Made by a program: the position numbers and the translations under genes. A stretch of 64,000 nt of DNA from Streptomyces subrutilus (GTDB lineage: Bacteria > Actinomycetota > Actinomycetes > Streptomycetales > Streptomycetaceae): assembly GCF_008704535.1 (NCBI RefSeq), contig NZ_CP023701.1, forward strand, positions 3,474,501 to 3,538,500, read 5' to 3'. The notes below the pieces were generated by a model. The model searched no databases. It was given only the letters and a program-made list of their open reading frames with translations, and had not been told where the DNA came from. Numbering within the stretch: the stretch's first letter is position 1; every line of letters begins with the position of its first letter. This document shows, piece by piece, positions 46,788 to 54,923 of this stretch.

Positions 46788-47411
46788 TCACTCGGCCGGC
46801 AGCTCCGGGCGCCCAGCAGGTGAGCCCGGGCGGGTGCCATGGTCTGCCGGGCCCGGCAGACGGGCCCCGGCGGGCGGCAGGTGGACCCGGTCGCCCCGTA
46901 GCGAGCCGGCGAGGTCCGCGGGTACCGCCGGACCTCCGACAGGCAGCCCTCGACCCCCGGCGGGTGGGACCGCGAGGCCGCCCGGTGCCGTCGGGCTCCC
47001 GGCATACGGGTCCGGCCCCTCCGCCGGCGGCCCCGGGGTGCCCGCAGGTACCGTCGGGCCTCCGACCGGTGGGTCCTGGCGCTCGGCCGGCGGGCCGGCT
47101 CGGGCTCGGATGGCAGGGGCGAAGGGGCCCGTGGCCGGGTGGGCCGTCACCTCGGCCACTTCGCCCGACAGGCGGCAGGTGTTCAGTGCCGCGTCCTGGG
47201 CCCGGGCCACCCGCAGGGCCGCGGCGCAGGCACGCTCCGGCCCGTGGGCCCATGTCGCCGCCGCTGCGAGTGCCGCCAGGTCCGCGGCTGCGGCCGCCCG
47301 GTGCCGGGCGACCACGGCCTGACCCAGCAGCAGGACGCCCCCGAACACCGCTCCGAGCACCGTCGCCACCAGCGCCGCCCACACCGTCGCCGACCCGCGG
47401 TCCCGGCTCAC
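46788..47411 (-). CDS. TadE-like (Rv3654c family) protein with Pro/Gly-rich tail
   Basis: A 207-residue protein. The N-terminus (RGSATVWAALVATVLGAVFGGVLLL) is a pilin-like hydrophobic helix and the next 70 residues fit the Rv3654c family, found at the end of actinobacterial Tad operons. From about residue 105 it turns into a proline/glycine tail with repeats (VGGPTVPAG, VGGPAVPAD), longer than usual and coded by duplicated DNA. Start is GTG 47411, overlapping the tadE stop by 4 bp. Confidence 0.75.
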   Translation of the reverse strand: MSRDRGSATVWAALVATVLGAVFGGVLLLGQAVVARHRAAAAADLAALAAAATWAHGPERACAAALRVARAQDAALNTCRLSGEVAEVTAHPATGPFAPAIRARAGPPAERQDPPVGGPTVPAGTPGPPAEGPDPYAGSPTAPGGLAVPPAGGRGLPVGGPAVPADLAGSLRGDRVHLPPAGARLPGPADHGTRPGSPAGRPELPAE

Positions 47412-47797
47412 GGCGGCGGCCCCACGCTGTCCTCGGCCAGGGCCACCGCCCGGGCACCGAGCCGTACCGGCAGGAGCGCGGGCCCCGGCGCCGGTGCCGC
47501 CACCCGGACCCGCCAGAGATCGCCCACCCGCTCCACCTCCACCTCCGCCCCCGGCGGAGCGGCGGCCCGGGCCGCCGCCACCGCCACACCGGTCGGCTCC
47601 GACCGCGCCGCCGCCCGGGCGCCGGCGCGGGCCGCGTCCACGCACCGGATCTGCGCGGCCGCCGCCATCAGCGCCCACACGAGCAGAGCCGCGAACAGCA
47701 CCAGCGCCGGAATCACCAAGGCCGCCTCCGCCGTCACATATCCGCGGTCGCCGCGCCTTTTCCGTACCGCCCCCGATCCGTCCTCAGAACGGCACAT
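47408..47797 (-). CDS. TadE-family pseudopilin-like protein
   Basis: A 129-residue protein with the TadE pattern: GDRGYVTAEAALVIPALVLFAALLVW, i.e. G-x-x-x-(T/V)-(A/V)-E before a hydrophobic helix. It has a basic, disordered start. Start set at ATG 47797, overlapping the end of the DUF4244 gene by 14 bp. Part of the Tad/Flp assembly system; likely a minor pilus component. Confidence 0.8.
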   Translation of the reverse strand: MCRSEDGSGAVRKRRGDRGYVTAEAALVIPALVLFAALLVWALMAAAAQIRCVDAARAGARAAARSEPTGVAVAAARAAAPPGAEVEVERVGDLWRVRVAAPAPGPALLPVRLGARAVALAEDSVGPPP

Positions 47798-47981
47798 CGA
47801 GCGCCTTCCCGATGGTCGACTGAAGGGCCGTGGAGACGACTTCACTCGTCACCACCTTGTACAGAACCGCCGCGAACGCACAGGCCGCGATCGTGCCCAT
47901 CGCGTATTCCGAAGTGGACATCCCCGTGTCCCCGCCGCGACCCTTGAGCGCCACCCGTACGCGACGCCAGATGATCCTCAT
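47784..47981 (-). CDS. DUF4244 protein, Flp-pilin-like
   Basis: A 65-residue protein: basic start (MRIIWRRVRVALKGRGGDTG), then MSTSEYAMGTIAACAFAAVLYKVV. The G|MSTSEYA processing-like site followed by a hydrophobic helix is the layout of an Flp prepilin. It is the probable major pilin of the cluster; processing would be by a TadV/prepilin peptidase, not seen in this window. Start is ATG 47981 with AAAGGAG 5 nt upstream. Confidence 0.88.
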   Translation of the reverse strand: MRIIWRRVRVALKGRGGDTGMSTSEYAMGTIAACAFAAVLYKVVTSEVVSTALQSTIGKALDVPF

Positions 47982-48028
47982 GACAACTCCTTTGATTTCC
48001 TTTGTGGATGTACGTGTCCGATGCGTCT

Positions 48029-48805
48029 TCAGTTACTTGAGAGGAGTCCGGAAGCCATACCGATCACCACCGGCGCGACCCCGATCGCGAGAAATGCGGG
48101 GAGGAAGCAGAGCCCGACCGGCGCGGTGACGAGAACGGCCGCCCGCTGCGCCCTGGCACCGGCCCGCCGCGCCCGGTCCTCCCGGAGGGCCGACGCGAGC
48201 CGGGAGACCGGCTCGGCCGCGGGCGCCCCGGTCCGGGCCGCCCGTTCCAGGCAGTCCGCGAGCGCCCGGGCGCCCGGTATCTCCGCCAACCTCCCCCAAG
48301 CGGAACCCGGTTCACCGCCGAGCCGCAGCTCCGCACCGGCCCGCACCAGCCCTTCCCCGACCGGGCCGCCCAGCGACTCGCCCACCACCTCCGCCGCCTC
48401 CACCGGGGCCGCCCCCGCCGTCAGGCAGGCGGCCAACAGGTCCGCGGCCAACGGAAGCTGACGCTCCACCTCCCTCGCATCAGGGCCGACCGGTGGCCGC
48501 GGCCTGCACTGCCAGCGCCACACACCCAGGCCGGCCAAGGCCCCCACGGCCACTCCCGCGGCGCAGCCGACCAGCACCCAGCCGGCGAGCAGCGCCCCGG
48601 CCGGGGCGGCCCACCGCACCAGGTCCCTCCGGCCCCCCAGAGCCCGCAGGCCCCCTCTCCGGACGTGCTCGGCCCCCAGCAGTCCTGCTGCCCTGCGCCT
48701 CACCGCCCGAGTGCGGACCCGCTTCGTCAGCGCCGACACGAGGAACACCCCCGCCACCGCGAGAAGCACGGCCGTCCCCAGCCTGTGGACAGTGAAGCCA
48801 CCCAT
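48029..48805 (-). CDS. TadC-like (GspF-domain) membrane protein
   Basis: A 258-residue inner-membrane platform protein with the GspF/T2SSF domain; hydrophobic helices at about 10-25, 70-95 and at the C-terminus (VLVTAPVGLCFLPAFLAIGV). Pairs with TadB to anchor the TadA ATPase. Start ATG 48805 overlaps the tadB stop (TGATG). Followed by 47 bp and the pilin-like gene. Confidence 0.82.
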   Translation of the reverse strand: MGGFTVHRLGTAVLLAVAGVFLVSALTKRVRTRAVRRRAAGLLGAEHVRRGGLRALGGRRDLVRWAAPAGALLAGWVLVGCAAGVAVGALAGLGVWRWQCRPRPPVGPDAREVERQLPLAADLLAACLTAGAAPVEAAEVVGESLGGPVGEGLVRAGAELRLGGEPGSAWGRLAEIPGARALADCLERAARTGAPAAEPVSRLASALREDRARRAGARAQRAAVLVTAPVGLCFLPAFLAIGVAPVVIGMASGLLSSN

Positions 48806-49689
48806 CACCGCTCCCCCGTCCGCACGATCCGCCGGCACCACAGCAGCCCCAGCCCCTCCAGCACCGCGCCCACCGCGAGGCAGCCCCACCCCATCGGGGT
48901 GTGCAGCAACACCCGCAGCGGATCGGCCCCGAGGCCCGTGCCGATCACCAGCCCCACCAGGGGCAGCAGCGCGAGCACGATCGCCGTCGACCTGGCTCCC
49001 GCCAACTGGGCCCGCAGCGACTCCTGCCGGTCCCGCTCGGCCCGCAGCGCCCCTTCCAGCCGGTCGAGCCCGGCGGCCAGCCCCGCACCCCCGTGCACGG
49101 ACACCCGCCAGCAGGCGGCCATCCCGGCCAGTCCCTCCGCGCCCGGCTCCCGGGCCGCGAGGTGCAGCGCCCCGGGCACGTCCCCGCCGAACGTCGCCGC
49201 GGCCAGCACCCCCGCCTCCGCCGGGCCCGGGCCCCCCGGCCCCGCGGCCGTCCGCCGCAGCGCCGCGGTGAGGGCCTGCCCGGGCTGCGCGCCCGCCCGC
49301 AGCTCGCCCACGGCCGCCCCGCACAACGCCACCACCCCGGCGGCCCGCGCCTCCCGGGACCGCTCCCGCTGCCGCTGCCGGACCCGGCGCCGCACCACGG
49401 GCACCGCGGCCGCCCCGACGATCAGCGGGACCACCGAACCTCCGGCCACGGCGACCAGCAGCCCGGCCGCCAGACAGGCCCACTCCCGCCACCGGCCCGC
49501 CCGCATCCGCACGGCGAGCGTCAGCCGCTCGCGCCGCCCCGGCCCGGGCAGGGCCACCGGACCATAACCGGCCAGCAGCGCCCGGGCCCGGCGCGACGTC
49601 CGGTCTCCCCCGCCCACCGTCCAAGCAGCGGCCCCGGCGCACAGCAGCCCCGCGAAGACCGGCACCGTCAGCACCTCCGCCGCGCTCAC
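48805..49689 (-). CDS. TadB-like (GspF-domain) membrane protein
   Basis: A 294-residue GspF-domain protein with helices near 5-25, 60-95, and two C-terminal ones (IVLALLPLVGLVIGTGL; MGWGCLAVGAVLEGLGLL). Start GTG 49689 overlaps the tadA stop by 4 bp. Tight spacing shows a single translationally coupled operon. Confidence 0.84.
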   Translation of the reverse strand: MSAAEVLTVPVFAGLLCAGAAAWTVGGGDRTSRRARALLAGYGPVALPGPGRRERLTLAVRMRAGRWREWACLAAGLLVAVAGGSVVPLIVGAAAVPVVRRRVRQRQRERSREARAAGVVALCGAAVGELRAGAQPGQALTAALRRTAAGPGGPGPAEAGVLAAATFGGDVPGALHLAAREPGAEGLAGMAACWRVSVHGGAGLAAGLDRLEGALRAERDRQESLRAQLAGARSTAIVLALLPLVGLVIGTGLGADPLRVLLHTPMGWGCLAVGAVLEGLGLLWCRRIVRTGER

Positions 49690-50834
49690 CGGACACCCCG
49701 CAGCAGCGGGCACAGCCGCTCCCAGCCCCGCTCCCGCACGAATCCGCGCGCCGACCAGCGCAGCGCCGGCACGGTCACCACCAGTCCGGCGGCGTCCCGC
49801 TCCAGCACGTGCACCTCGGCCACCCGGCGGCGCCCTTCGCGGTCCCGGGCCAGGTGGACCACGAGGGTCAGCGCGGCGGCCAACTGACTGTGCAGGGCGG
49901 CCCGGTCGAGCCCGGCGGTCGTCCCGAGCGCCTCCAGCCGCGCCGGGACGTGCGCGGCGGCGTTCGCGTGGACCGTGCCGCAGCCTCCCTCGTGGCCGGT
50001 GTTCAGGGCGGCGAGGAGGTCGGCCACCTCGGGACCCCGGACCTCGCCGACCACCAGCCGGTCGGGCCGCATCCGCAGCGCCTGCCGCACGAGGTCGGCC
50101 AGGGTGACCAGGCCGGCCCCCTCCTGGTTGGCGGGCCGGGTCTCCAGCCGCACCACGTGCGGATGATCGGGGCGCAGCTCGGCCGAGTCCTCGGCCAGTA
50201 CGATCCGCTCCCGCGGCCCGACCAGCCCCAACAGGGCGCTGAGGAGCGTGGTTTTACCGGTGCCCGTCCCGCCCGAGACGAGGAACGACAGCCGGGCCTC
50301 GACCATCTCCCGGAGCAGGAGGTGCCCTCCGGGCGGGAGCGTGCCCGCCTCGACCAGCTCTTCGAGGGTGAAGGCCCTCGGCCGCACCACCCGAAGCGAG
50401 AGGCACGCGGATCCGACGGCGACGGGGGGCAGTACGGCGTGCAGCCGGGTGCCGTCCGGCAGCCGGGCGTCGACCCACGGCCGGGCGTCGTCCAGCCGCC
50501 TACCCGCCACGGCGGCCAGCCGCTGGGCGAGCCTGCGCACCGCGTCCGGCCCGGTGAAGGTCACCCCGGTGAGCTCCAGCCCGCCGCCGCGGTCCACCCA
50601 CACCCGGTCGGGAGCGGCCACCAGCACGTCGGTGACCTCGGGGTCGGCGAGCAGCGCCTCCAGCGGACCCGCGCCGACCAGTTCGGACCGCAACTCGGCC
50701 GCCACGTTGAGCACTTCGGCGTCGCCCAGCAGTCGGCCTTGAGCCCTCAGGGCCTCCGCCACCCTGGCCGGGGTCGGCTCCGCGCCCGTCTCGGCGAGCT
50801 GCCGGCGCACCGCGTCCAACAGCAGGGCGCTCAT
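49686..50834 (-). CDS. TadA/CpaF-type secretion ATPase
   Basis: A 382-residue GspE/VirB11-type hexameric ATPase that powers pilus assembly. Walker A is VSGGTGTGKTT (about 190-200), the Asp box is LAEDSAELRPD, Walker B is PDRLVVGEVRGPE, and the His box is NTGHEGGCGTVHA. Start ATG 50834 overlaps the ssd stop (ATGA). Confidence 0.92.
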   Translation of the reverse strand: MSALLLDAVRRQLAETGAEPTPARVAEALRAQGRLLGDAEVLNVAAELRSELVGAGPLEALLADPEVTDVLVAAPDRVWVDRGGGLELTGVTFTGPDAVRRLAQRLAAVAGRRLDDARPWVDARLPDGTRLHAVLPPVAVGSACLSLRVVRPRAFTLEELVEAGTLPPGGHLLLREMVEARLSFLVSGGTGTGKTTLLSALLGLVGPRERIVLAEDSAELRPDHPHVVRLETRPANQEGAGLVTLADLVRQALRMRPDRLVVGEVRGPEVADLLAALNTGHEGGCGTVHANAAAHVPARLEALGTTAGLDRAALHSQLAAALTLVVHLARDREGRRRVAEVHVLERDAAGLVVTVPALRWSARGFVRERGWERLCPLLRGVR

Positions 50835-52063
50835 GCCGGCACCCCCTGGACCGGCATGAGCGCCCGCTGCCAGAACCCGTCGCAGAAGCGGGCCAGCGCC
50901 CCGCGTCCCTGCGCTCCCGGTGGCTCTCCCTCGGCCACCCGCCCCGGCAGCCCCACCTCGACCGGTACCTCCCCGGCCAGCGGCGCTCCCAGCAGCCCGG
51001 CCACGGCCTCCGCGTCGAGACCACCGGGGCAGCGGCCCCGTACGACCACGCGCACGTCCCGGGCGACCATCCGCACCCCGGCCGCCACCCGGCCCGCGGC
51101 CGCCACCGCGCGCAGTTCACCGGGCACCACGATCAACACCAGGTCCAGCTGTGCCAGCACCTCGGCCACGGCCTCGTCCACCCGGCGGGGCAGATCGACC
51201 ACGACCACGCCGCCCCTGCGGCGGGCCGCGGCGACCACCGAGCGCATCGCGGCGGGAGGCACCACCACCCGGTCTCCCCGGTCCCAGCTCAGCACCCGCA
51301 GGGCGTGCAGTTCGGGAAGGGATTCCTCCAGGGCGCCGGCCCCGACCCGTCCGCGCGAGCCCGCGAAGTCGGGCCAGCGCAGGCCCTGCGCCCCTTCGCC
51401 GCCGAGCAGGACGTCCATCCCCCCACCGAGGGGGTCGCCGTCGATGAGGATGGTGCGTTCGCCCGCGCGGGCGGCCCGCAGGGCCAGGGCGCAGGCGAGC
51501 GTGGACGCCCCCGCCCCGCCGCTGCCGCCGATCACCCCCACGGCGAGCGCGGGCCGTCCGGCTCCTTCCACCACGTCGGCGATGCGGTCGACCAGACGGT
51601 TCTCGGCATCGGGCAGCCGGAGCACCTCCGCCGCGCCGATCTCCACCGCCAGCTGCCAGATCGCGGGGTCGTCCAACCCCCGGCCCACGAGGAGCACCCC
51701 GTCCCTGCGCGGTGCACCGCGCACCCTGCGGGCGGCGTCGTCGCCCACCAGCACCAGTGGAGCCGAGTCCCATCCGACCCGCGCACCCGGCCCGGCGCCC
51801 CCTTCGCTCCCGCCCTCCGCGGCCCCTGGATCGGGGGCGCCCGGCTCGGACACCGTGTGCCGCACGTGTGGTTCGGCCCCCGCGGCGGCGCACAGCCGCA
51901 GCAGGTCGTCGAGCAACAGGGGGTCCTCGGTGATGATCAGCGGTCGGCCGCCGCCGGGGGCGCCGGGCACGCTTCCCGGAAGGGCCCCCGGCGCGGCCGG
52001 CACCCCGCCCCGGCGATGGGCCGCAACGCTTTCCGCCACTTCGCACGACTTCGATCGAGCCAC
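50831..52063 (-). CDS. ssd: Septum site-determining-like / TadZ (CpaE) protein Ssd
   Basis: A 410-residue MinD/ParA-like protein with an N-terminal receiver-like domain. The P-loop reads GGSGGAGAST, without the deviant lysine at its start, as in actinobacterial Ssd. Mycobacterial Ssd affects septation; as the first gene of a Tad operon it also fits TadZ/CpaE, which localises the pilus. Start is GTG 52063 with GCGGAG 4 nt upstream. Confidence 0.85.
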   Translation of the reverse strand: MARSKSCEVAESVAAHRRGGVPAAPGALPGSVPGAPGGGRPLIITEDPLLLDDLLRLCAAAGAEPHVRHTVSEPGAPDPGAAEGGSEGGAGPGARVGWDSAPLVLVGDDAARRVRGAPRRDGVLLVGRGLDDPAIWQLAVEIGAAEVLRLPDAENRLVDRIADVVEGAGRPALAVGVIGGSGGAGASTLACALALRAARAGERTILIDGDPLGGGMDVLLGGEGAQGLRWPDFAGSRGRVGAGALEESLPELHALRVLSWDRGDRVVVPPAAMRSVVAAARRRGGVVVVDLPRRVDEAVAEVLAQLDLVLIVVPGELRAVAAAGRVAAGVRMVARDVRVVVRGRCPGGLDAEAVAGLLGAPLAGEVPVEVGLPGRVAEGEPPGAQGRGALARFCDGFWQRALMPVQGVPA

Positions 52064-52164
52064 GATCTCCGCCCCTCTTCCCGCTGCAAATCCAGCACCG
52101 CGGACTTCGCGGCCCTAATCACGGTGCCGCCAACGGGAAAAAGGAGTGGATCTTGCTCGAAAAC

Positions 52165-52191
52165 TGTGGACACCGGTCCGCTTGTGGATAT
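52165..52191 (+). promoter_or_regulatory. Two DnaA-box-like 9-mers
   Basis: TGTGGACAC (52165-52173) and TGTGGATAT (52183-52191) each differ at one base from the DnaA-box complement (TGTGGACAA in Streptomyces, TGTGGATAA in E. coli). They are 18 bp apart in the same direction within the 476-bp gap upstream of the HAD gene, upstream of the ssd start. The core TGTGGA is common, so this may be chance. Confidence 0.35.
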
Positions 52192-52307
52192 CCCGCTCAC
52201 CCCCACAGGTGAGTTCAGAGCGCGGCGGAACCACTACGCACCGTCACGAGTTCGAGGGGTGAAGGGCCTTCGCCGCGCGGGCCCACACCAGAGGAGGGAC
52301 CGAAGGA

Positions 52308-52391
52308 ATGATCACTTGGGGCCGAAGGCAGAGGACGCAAACCGCGTCCGGACATGCGACGACCCCCGCCGGGGGGGAGAGCGGGGGTCGT
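52308..52391 (+). other. Possible leader peptide and hairpin upstream of the HAD gene
   Basis: GAGGAGGGACCGAAGGA precedes ATG 52308 (MITWGRRQ) and, 50 nt later, an 11-bp perfect stem (ACGACCCCCGC 52359-52369 / GCGGGGGTCGT 52381-52391) forms inside the frame. This could be an attenuator or terminator with a short leader. The remainder of the 52064-52539 gap is low in coding signal. Confidence 0.4.
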
Positions 52392-52539
52392 CCCCACGGT
52401 CCGACTCGGGGGGGGAGGAGCCAGACCGGGTTAGCACGGTCGCGAACGATCCGTGACTTCCATGGTGTACCCGAGGGGCCTCATAAGCAAACCCACGCGC
52501 CGCGCCTTACGCCGAATGGTGGGCGCATATGCTCGGAGA

Positions 52540-53379
52540 GTGGAAAATCAGCCCTTGCCGCACTCCTCGCCTCGCACCGCCGCCTTCTTCGACCTGGACA
52601 AGACGGTCATTGCGAAGTCGAGCACCCTGACGTTCAGCAAGTCCTTCTACCAGGGCGGCCTGATCAACCGGCGGGCCGTGCTGCGCACCGCGTACACGCA
52701 GTTCATCTTCCTGGCCGGCGGCGCCGACCACGACCAGATGGAGCGGATGCGCGAGTACCTGTCCGCCCTCTGCAAGGGGTGGAACGTGCAGCAGGTGCGG
52801 GAGATCGTCGCGGAAGCCCTGCACGACCTCATCGACCCGATCATCTACGACGAGGCCGCGTCCCTCATCGAGGCCCACCACACGGCCGGCCGTGATGTCG
52901 TCATCGTCTCGACCTCGGGCGCCGAAGTCGTCGAGCCCATCGGGGAGATGCTCGGCGCCGACCGCGTCGTCGCCACCCGCATGGTCGTCGGCGAGGACGG
53001 CTGCTTCACCGGTGAGATCGAGTACTACGCCTACGGGCCCACGAAGGCGGAAGCCGTGCGGGAGCTCGCGGAGTCCGAGGGGTACGACCTCTCCCGGTGC
53101 TACGCCTACAGCGACTCCGCCACCGACGTCCCGATGCTGGAGGCGGTCGGACACCCGCACGCGGTCAACCCCGACCGGGCGCTGCGCCGCGAAGCGGTGG
53201 CCCGGGAGTGGCCGGTGCTGGTCTTCAACCGGCCGGTGCGGCTGAAGCAGCGGCTGCCCGGACTGTCGATGCCTCCGCGGCCGGCGCTCATCGCGGCCGC
53301 GGCCGTGGGTGCGGCCGCGGCCACCGCGGGCCTCGTCTGGTACGCGAGCCGGCGCCGCGCCGGAGCGGGCGCCGCCTGA
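52540..53379 (+). CDS. HAD-IB family phosphatase
   Basis: A 279-residue HAD-superfamily hydrolase (SerB/CicA-like). Motif I is FFDLDKTV (D18, D20), motif II VSTSG, Lys of motif III in YGPTKAEA, motif IV YSDSATDVPM. A C-terminal membrane helix (ALIAAAAVGAAAATAGLVWYA) anchors it. Start is uncertain: I chose GTG 52540, which has no ribosome site but has TATGCT at -12, consistent with a leaderless mRNA; frames open from ATG 52516 or 52453 also. Homologue of mycobacterial Rv3661, which also follows ssd. Confidence 0.88.
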   Translation: MENQPLPHSSPRTAAFFDLDKTVIAKSSTLTFSKSFYQGGLINRRAVLRTAYTQFIFLAGGADHDQMERMREYLSALCKGWNVQQVREIVAEALHDLIDPIIYDEAASLIEAHHTAGRDVVIVSTSGAEVVEPIGEMLGADRVVATRMVVGEDGCFTGEIEYYAYGPTKAEAVRELAESEGYDLSRCYAYSDSATDVPMLEAVGHPHAVNPDRALRREAVAREWPVLVFNRPVRLKQRLPGLSMPPRPALIAAAAVGAAAATAGLVWYASRRRAGAGAA

Positions 53380-53531
53380 CCGTCCGGCCGGTCCCGACCC
53401 TCCCCCGCCCGGCCGGCTGGCCAACCCGCTCGGCCGGCCGGGCACGATCGGCCTGCCGCGGGCCCCGACGGGGCTGGCCGGCGCCCGCCCCGCCCACGGC
53501 CGTCACCCCGCCCGCTCGCCACCCCGGCACG

Positions 53532-53580
53532 CGACACCGACACCGACACGGGCACCGGCACCACACGGGCACCGCACCGG
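53532..53580. repeat. Degenerate CACCGA/CACGGG tandem repeats
   Basis: Short hexamer-like units (GACACC, GGCACC) between the HAD gene and the ncRNA. The surrounding 53380-53650 has no supported gene. Confidence 0.65.
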
Positions 53581-53665
53581 CAGCGTCCGGCCGCATGCCC
53601 TGATTGTCCTGACCAGCGGCGATATGGCGTGCACCATTCGCCCTTATTCGTCCTAGAAAGTAAAG

Positions 53666-53958
53666 AAGTCTGGTCAGGGGTTTCGCATGCCTCGGAAGCG
53701 GAGTACAAAGGAGTCAACGGCCCGCGAGACCAAAGAACATCCGAGAGGATCATCTTTCAAACGCAGTAAGGCCCACGGACCGAAGCACGAACGCCGAGTA
53801 CCCACGCGACGTCGACCCGTCGATTACGGGCCAGCCGCACCAGGGGACGGGCAAAGCTCCCGACCTGATGGGCAATCATCGAGGACGCTTGGTAACCGGG
53901 CGCCCGTGCAGGCGGCGACACCAGGGCAAGACGGTGTCGCCGCAACCCCTGTCCGGGC
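53666..53958 (+). ncRNA. Candidate 6S-like / Ms1-type small RNA (scr3559 equivalent)
   Basis: About 290 nt of AT-richer sequence with no codon bias between the HAD gene and the Fic-like gene. The ends pair: CAGGGGTT (53675-53682) with AACCCCTG (53944-53951), extended by CTGG (53670-53673) with CCGG (53953-53956) across a T-T mismatch. Just inside the 3' side is an 11-bp perfect hairpin (53912-53922 / 53933-53943). A TAGAAA -10-like box at 53654 would start it near 53666. S. coelicolor has the 6S-like scr3559 in the matching interval, and mycobacterial Ms1/MTS2823 lies beside the ssd/HAD homologues. Location and structure are seen here; identity rests on synteny. It should bind RNA polymerase core. 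Confidence 0.7.
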
Positions 53959-53992
53959 CCGGGCGGCCGACGACCCGGAGACCCGAGCCGCC

Positions 53993-54814
53993 TCAGGCCG
54001 CGCCGCGCTGCATGGCTTCACACACAGCCGTCGACTCGCGGACCCCCAGCTCGACCGCCCGCCCGCAGTGCGCGAACCAGGCGGCCATCCCCTCCGCCGT
54101 CCCGGAGACGTACCCCTCGAACGCGGCCAGGTAGGCCGCCCGCCCCTGCTCCGCGTGGCCGACCTCTGCCGGGCAGATGGCCTTGGGGTCGAGCCCGCTG
54201 TTGATCAGCACGATGCGCTCGGCGGCCCGCGCGACCAGGCCGTTGTACGAGGCGAAGGGCCGCAGCGCCAGCAGTTCGCCGTGCACCACGGCCGCCGTGA
54301 CCAGCGCCGGGGCCGACCCGCCCGCGATCACCAGCCGGGACAGTCCGTCGAGCCGGCCGGCGACCTCCTCCGCGCCGGGCAGCGGCGATTCCACCAGCGG
54401 TTCGCTCACGGACTCGCCCGCGAGCCGCGGGCGCCCGACGACGTCCCCCTCCGCCGTCGACCCCGACGCCACCAGGTGCAGGCGGGCCAGGACCCGCAGC
54501 GGCGACTGGCGCCAGATGCTGAGCAGTTGGCCGGCCTCCGCGGTGAGCCGTAGTGCGGCGCCCACCGTCCGCGCCTCGGGCTCGGACCCGAAGTCGGTAC
54601 GGCGGCGCACCTCCTCCAGCGCCCAGTCCGCGCCGGACAGCGCCGCGCTCCCGCGGGCGCCGCGCAGGGCCGCCTCCGAGGTGATCTCTGCGCTGCGCCG
54701 GCGCATCACCCGGTGCCCGTAGACCCGGTCCACGGCCTTGCGTACGGAATCCACGGACTCGGCGACACCCGGCAGCCCGGCCAGTGCGGCCAGCGGGTCA
54801 GAAGCGCTACTCAT
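53993..54814 (-). CDS. Fic-fold protein with degenerate active site
   Basis: A 273-residue protein often labelled oxidoreductase. The order of segments fits Fic: an inhibitor-helix-like start (ITSEAALRGARGSAALSG) and, at about 205-220, LLALRPFASYNGLVARAAERI, where the Fic motif HPFxxGNGRxxR should be. The catalytic His is Arg and the GNGR is YNGL, so AMP transfer is unlikely. The rest of the fold may serve protein binding. Start is ATG 54814, divergent from the CooC-like ATPase. Confidence 0.7.
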   Translation of the reverse strand: MSSASDPLAALAGLPGVAESVDSVRKAVDRVYGHRVMRRRSAEITSEAALRGARGSAALSGADWALEEVRRRTDFGSEPEARTVGAALRLTAEAGQLLSIWRQSPLRVLARLHLVASGSTAEGDVVGRPRLAGESVSEPLVESPLPGAEEVAGRLDGLSRLVIAGGSAPALVTAAVVHGELLALRPFASYNGLVARAAERIVLINSGLDPKAICPAEVGHAEQGRAAYLAAFEGYVSGTAEGMAAWFAHCGRAVELGVRESTAVCEAMQRGAA

Positions 54815-54923
54815 AAGTAGGGAGCCTACGCACTGGGCACCCCCGCCACCGACCCCTCCTTGGAGTGGTCTTCTTCACTCGGTTCGACCACCCAAAGCGA
54901 TCGGTCCACTACGCTTGGTGAAC

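Noticed and set aside
53687..54553. Open frame MPRKRSTKES... as a protein gene
   Set aside because: Its first part lies in the structured RNA with no codon bias and the rest is antisense of the Fic-like gene.
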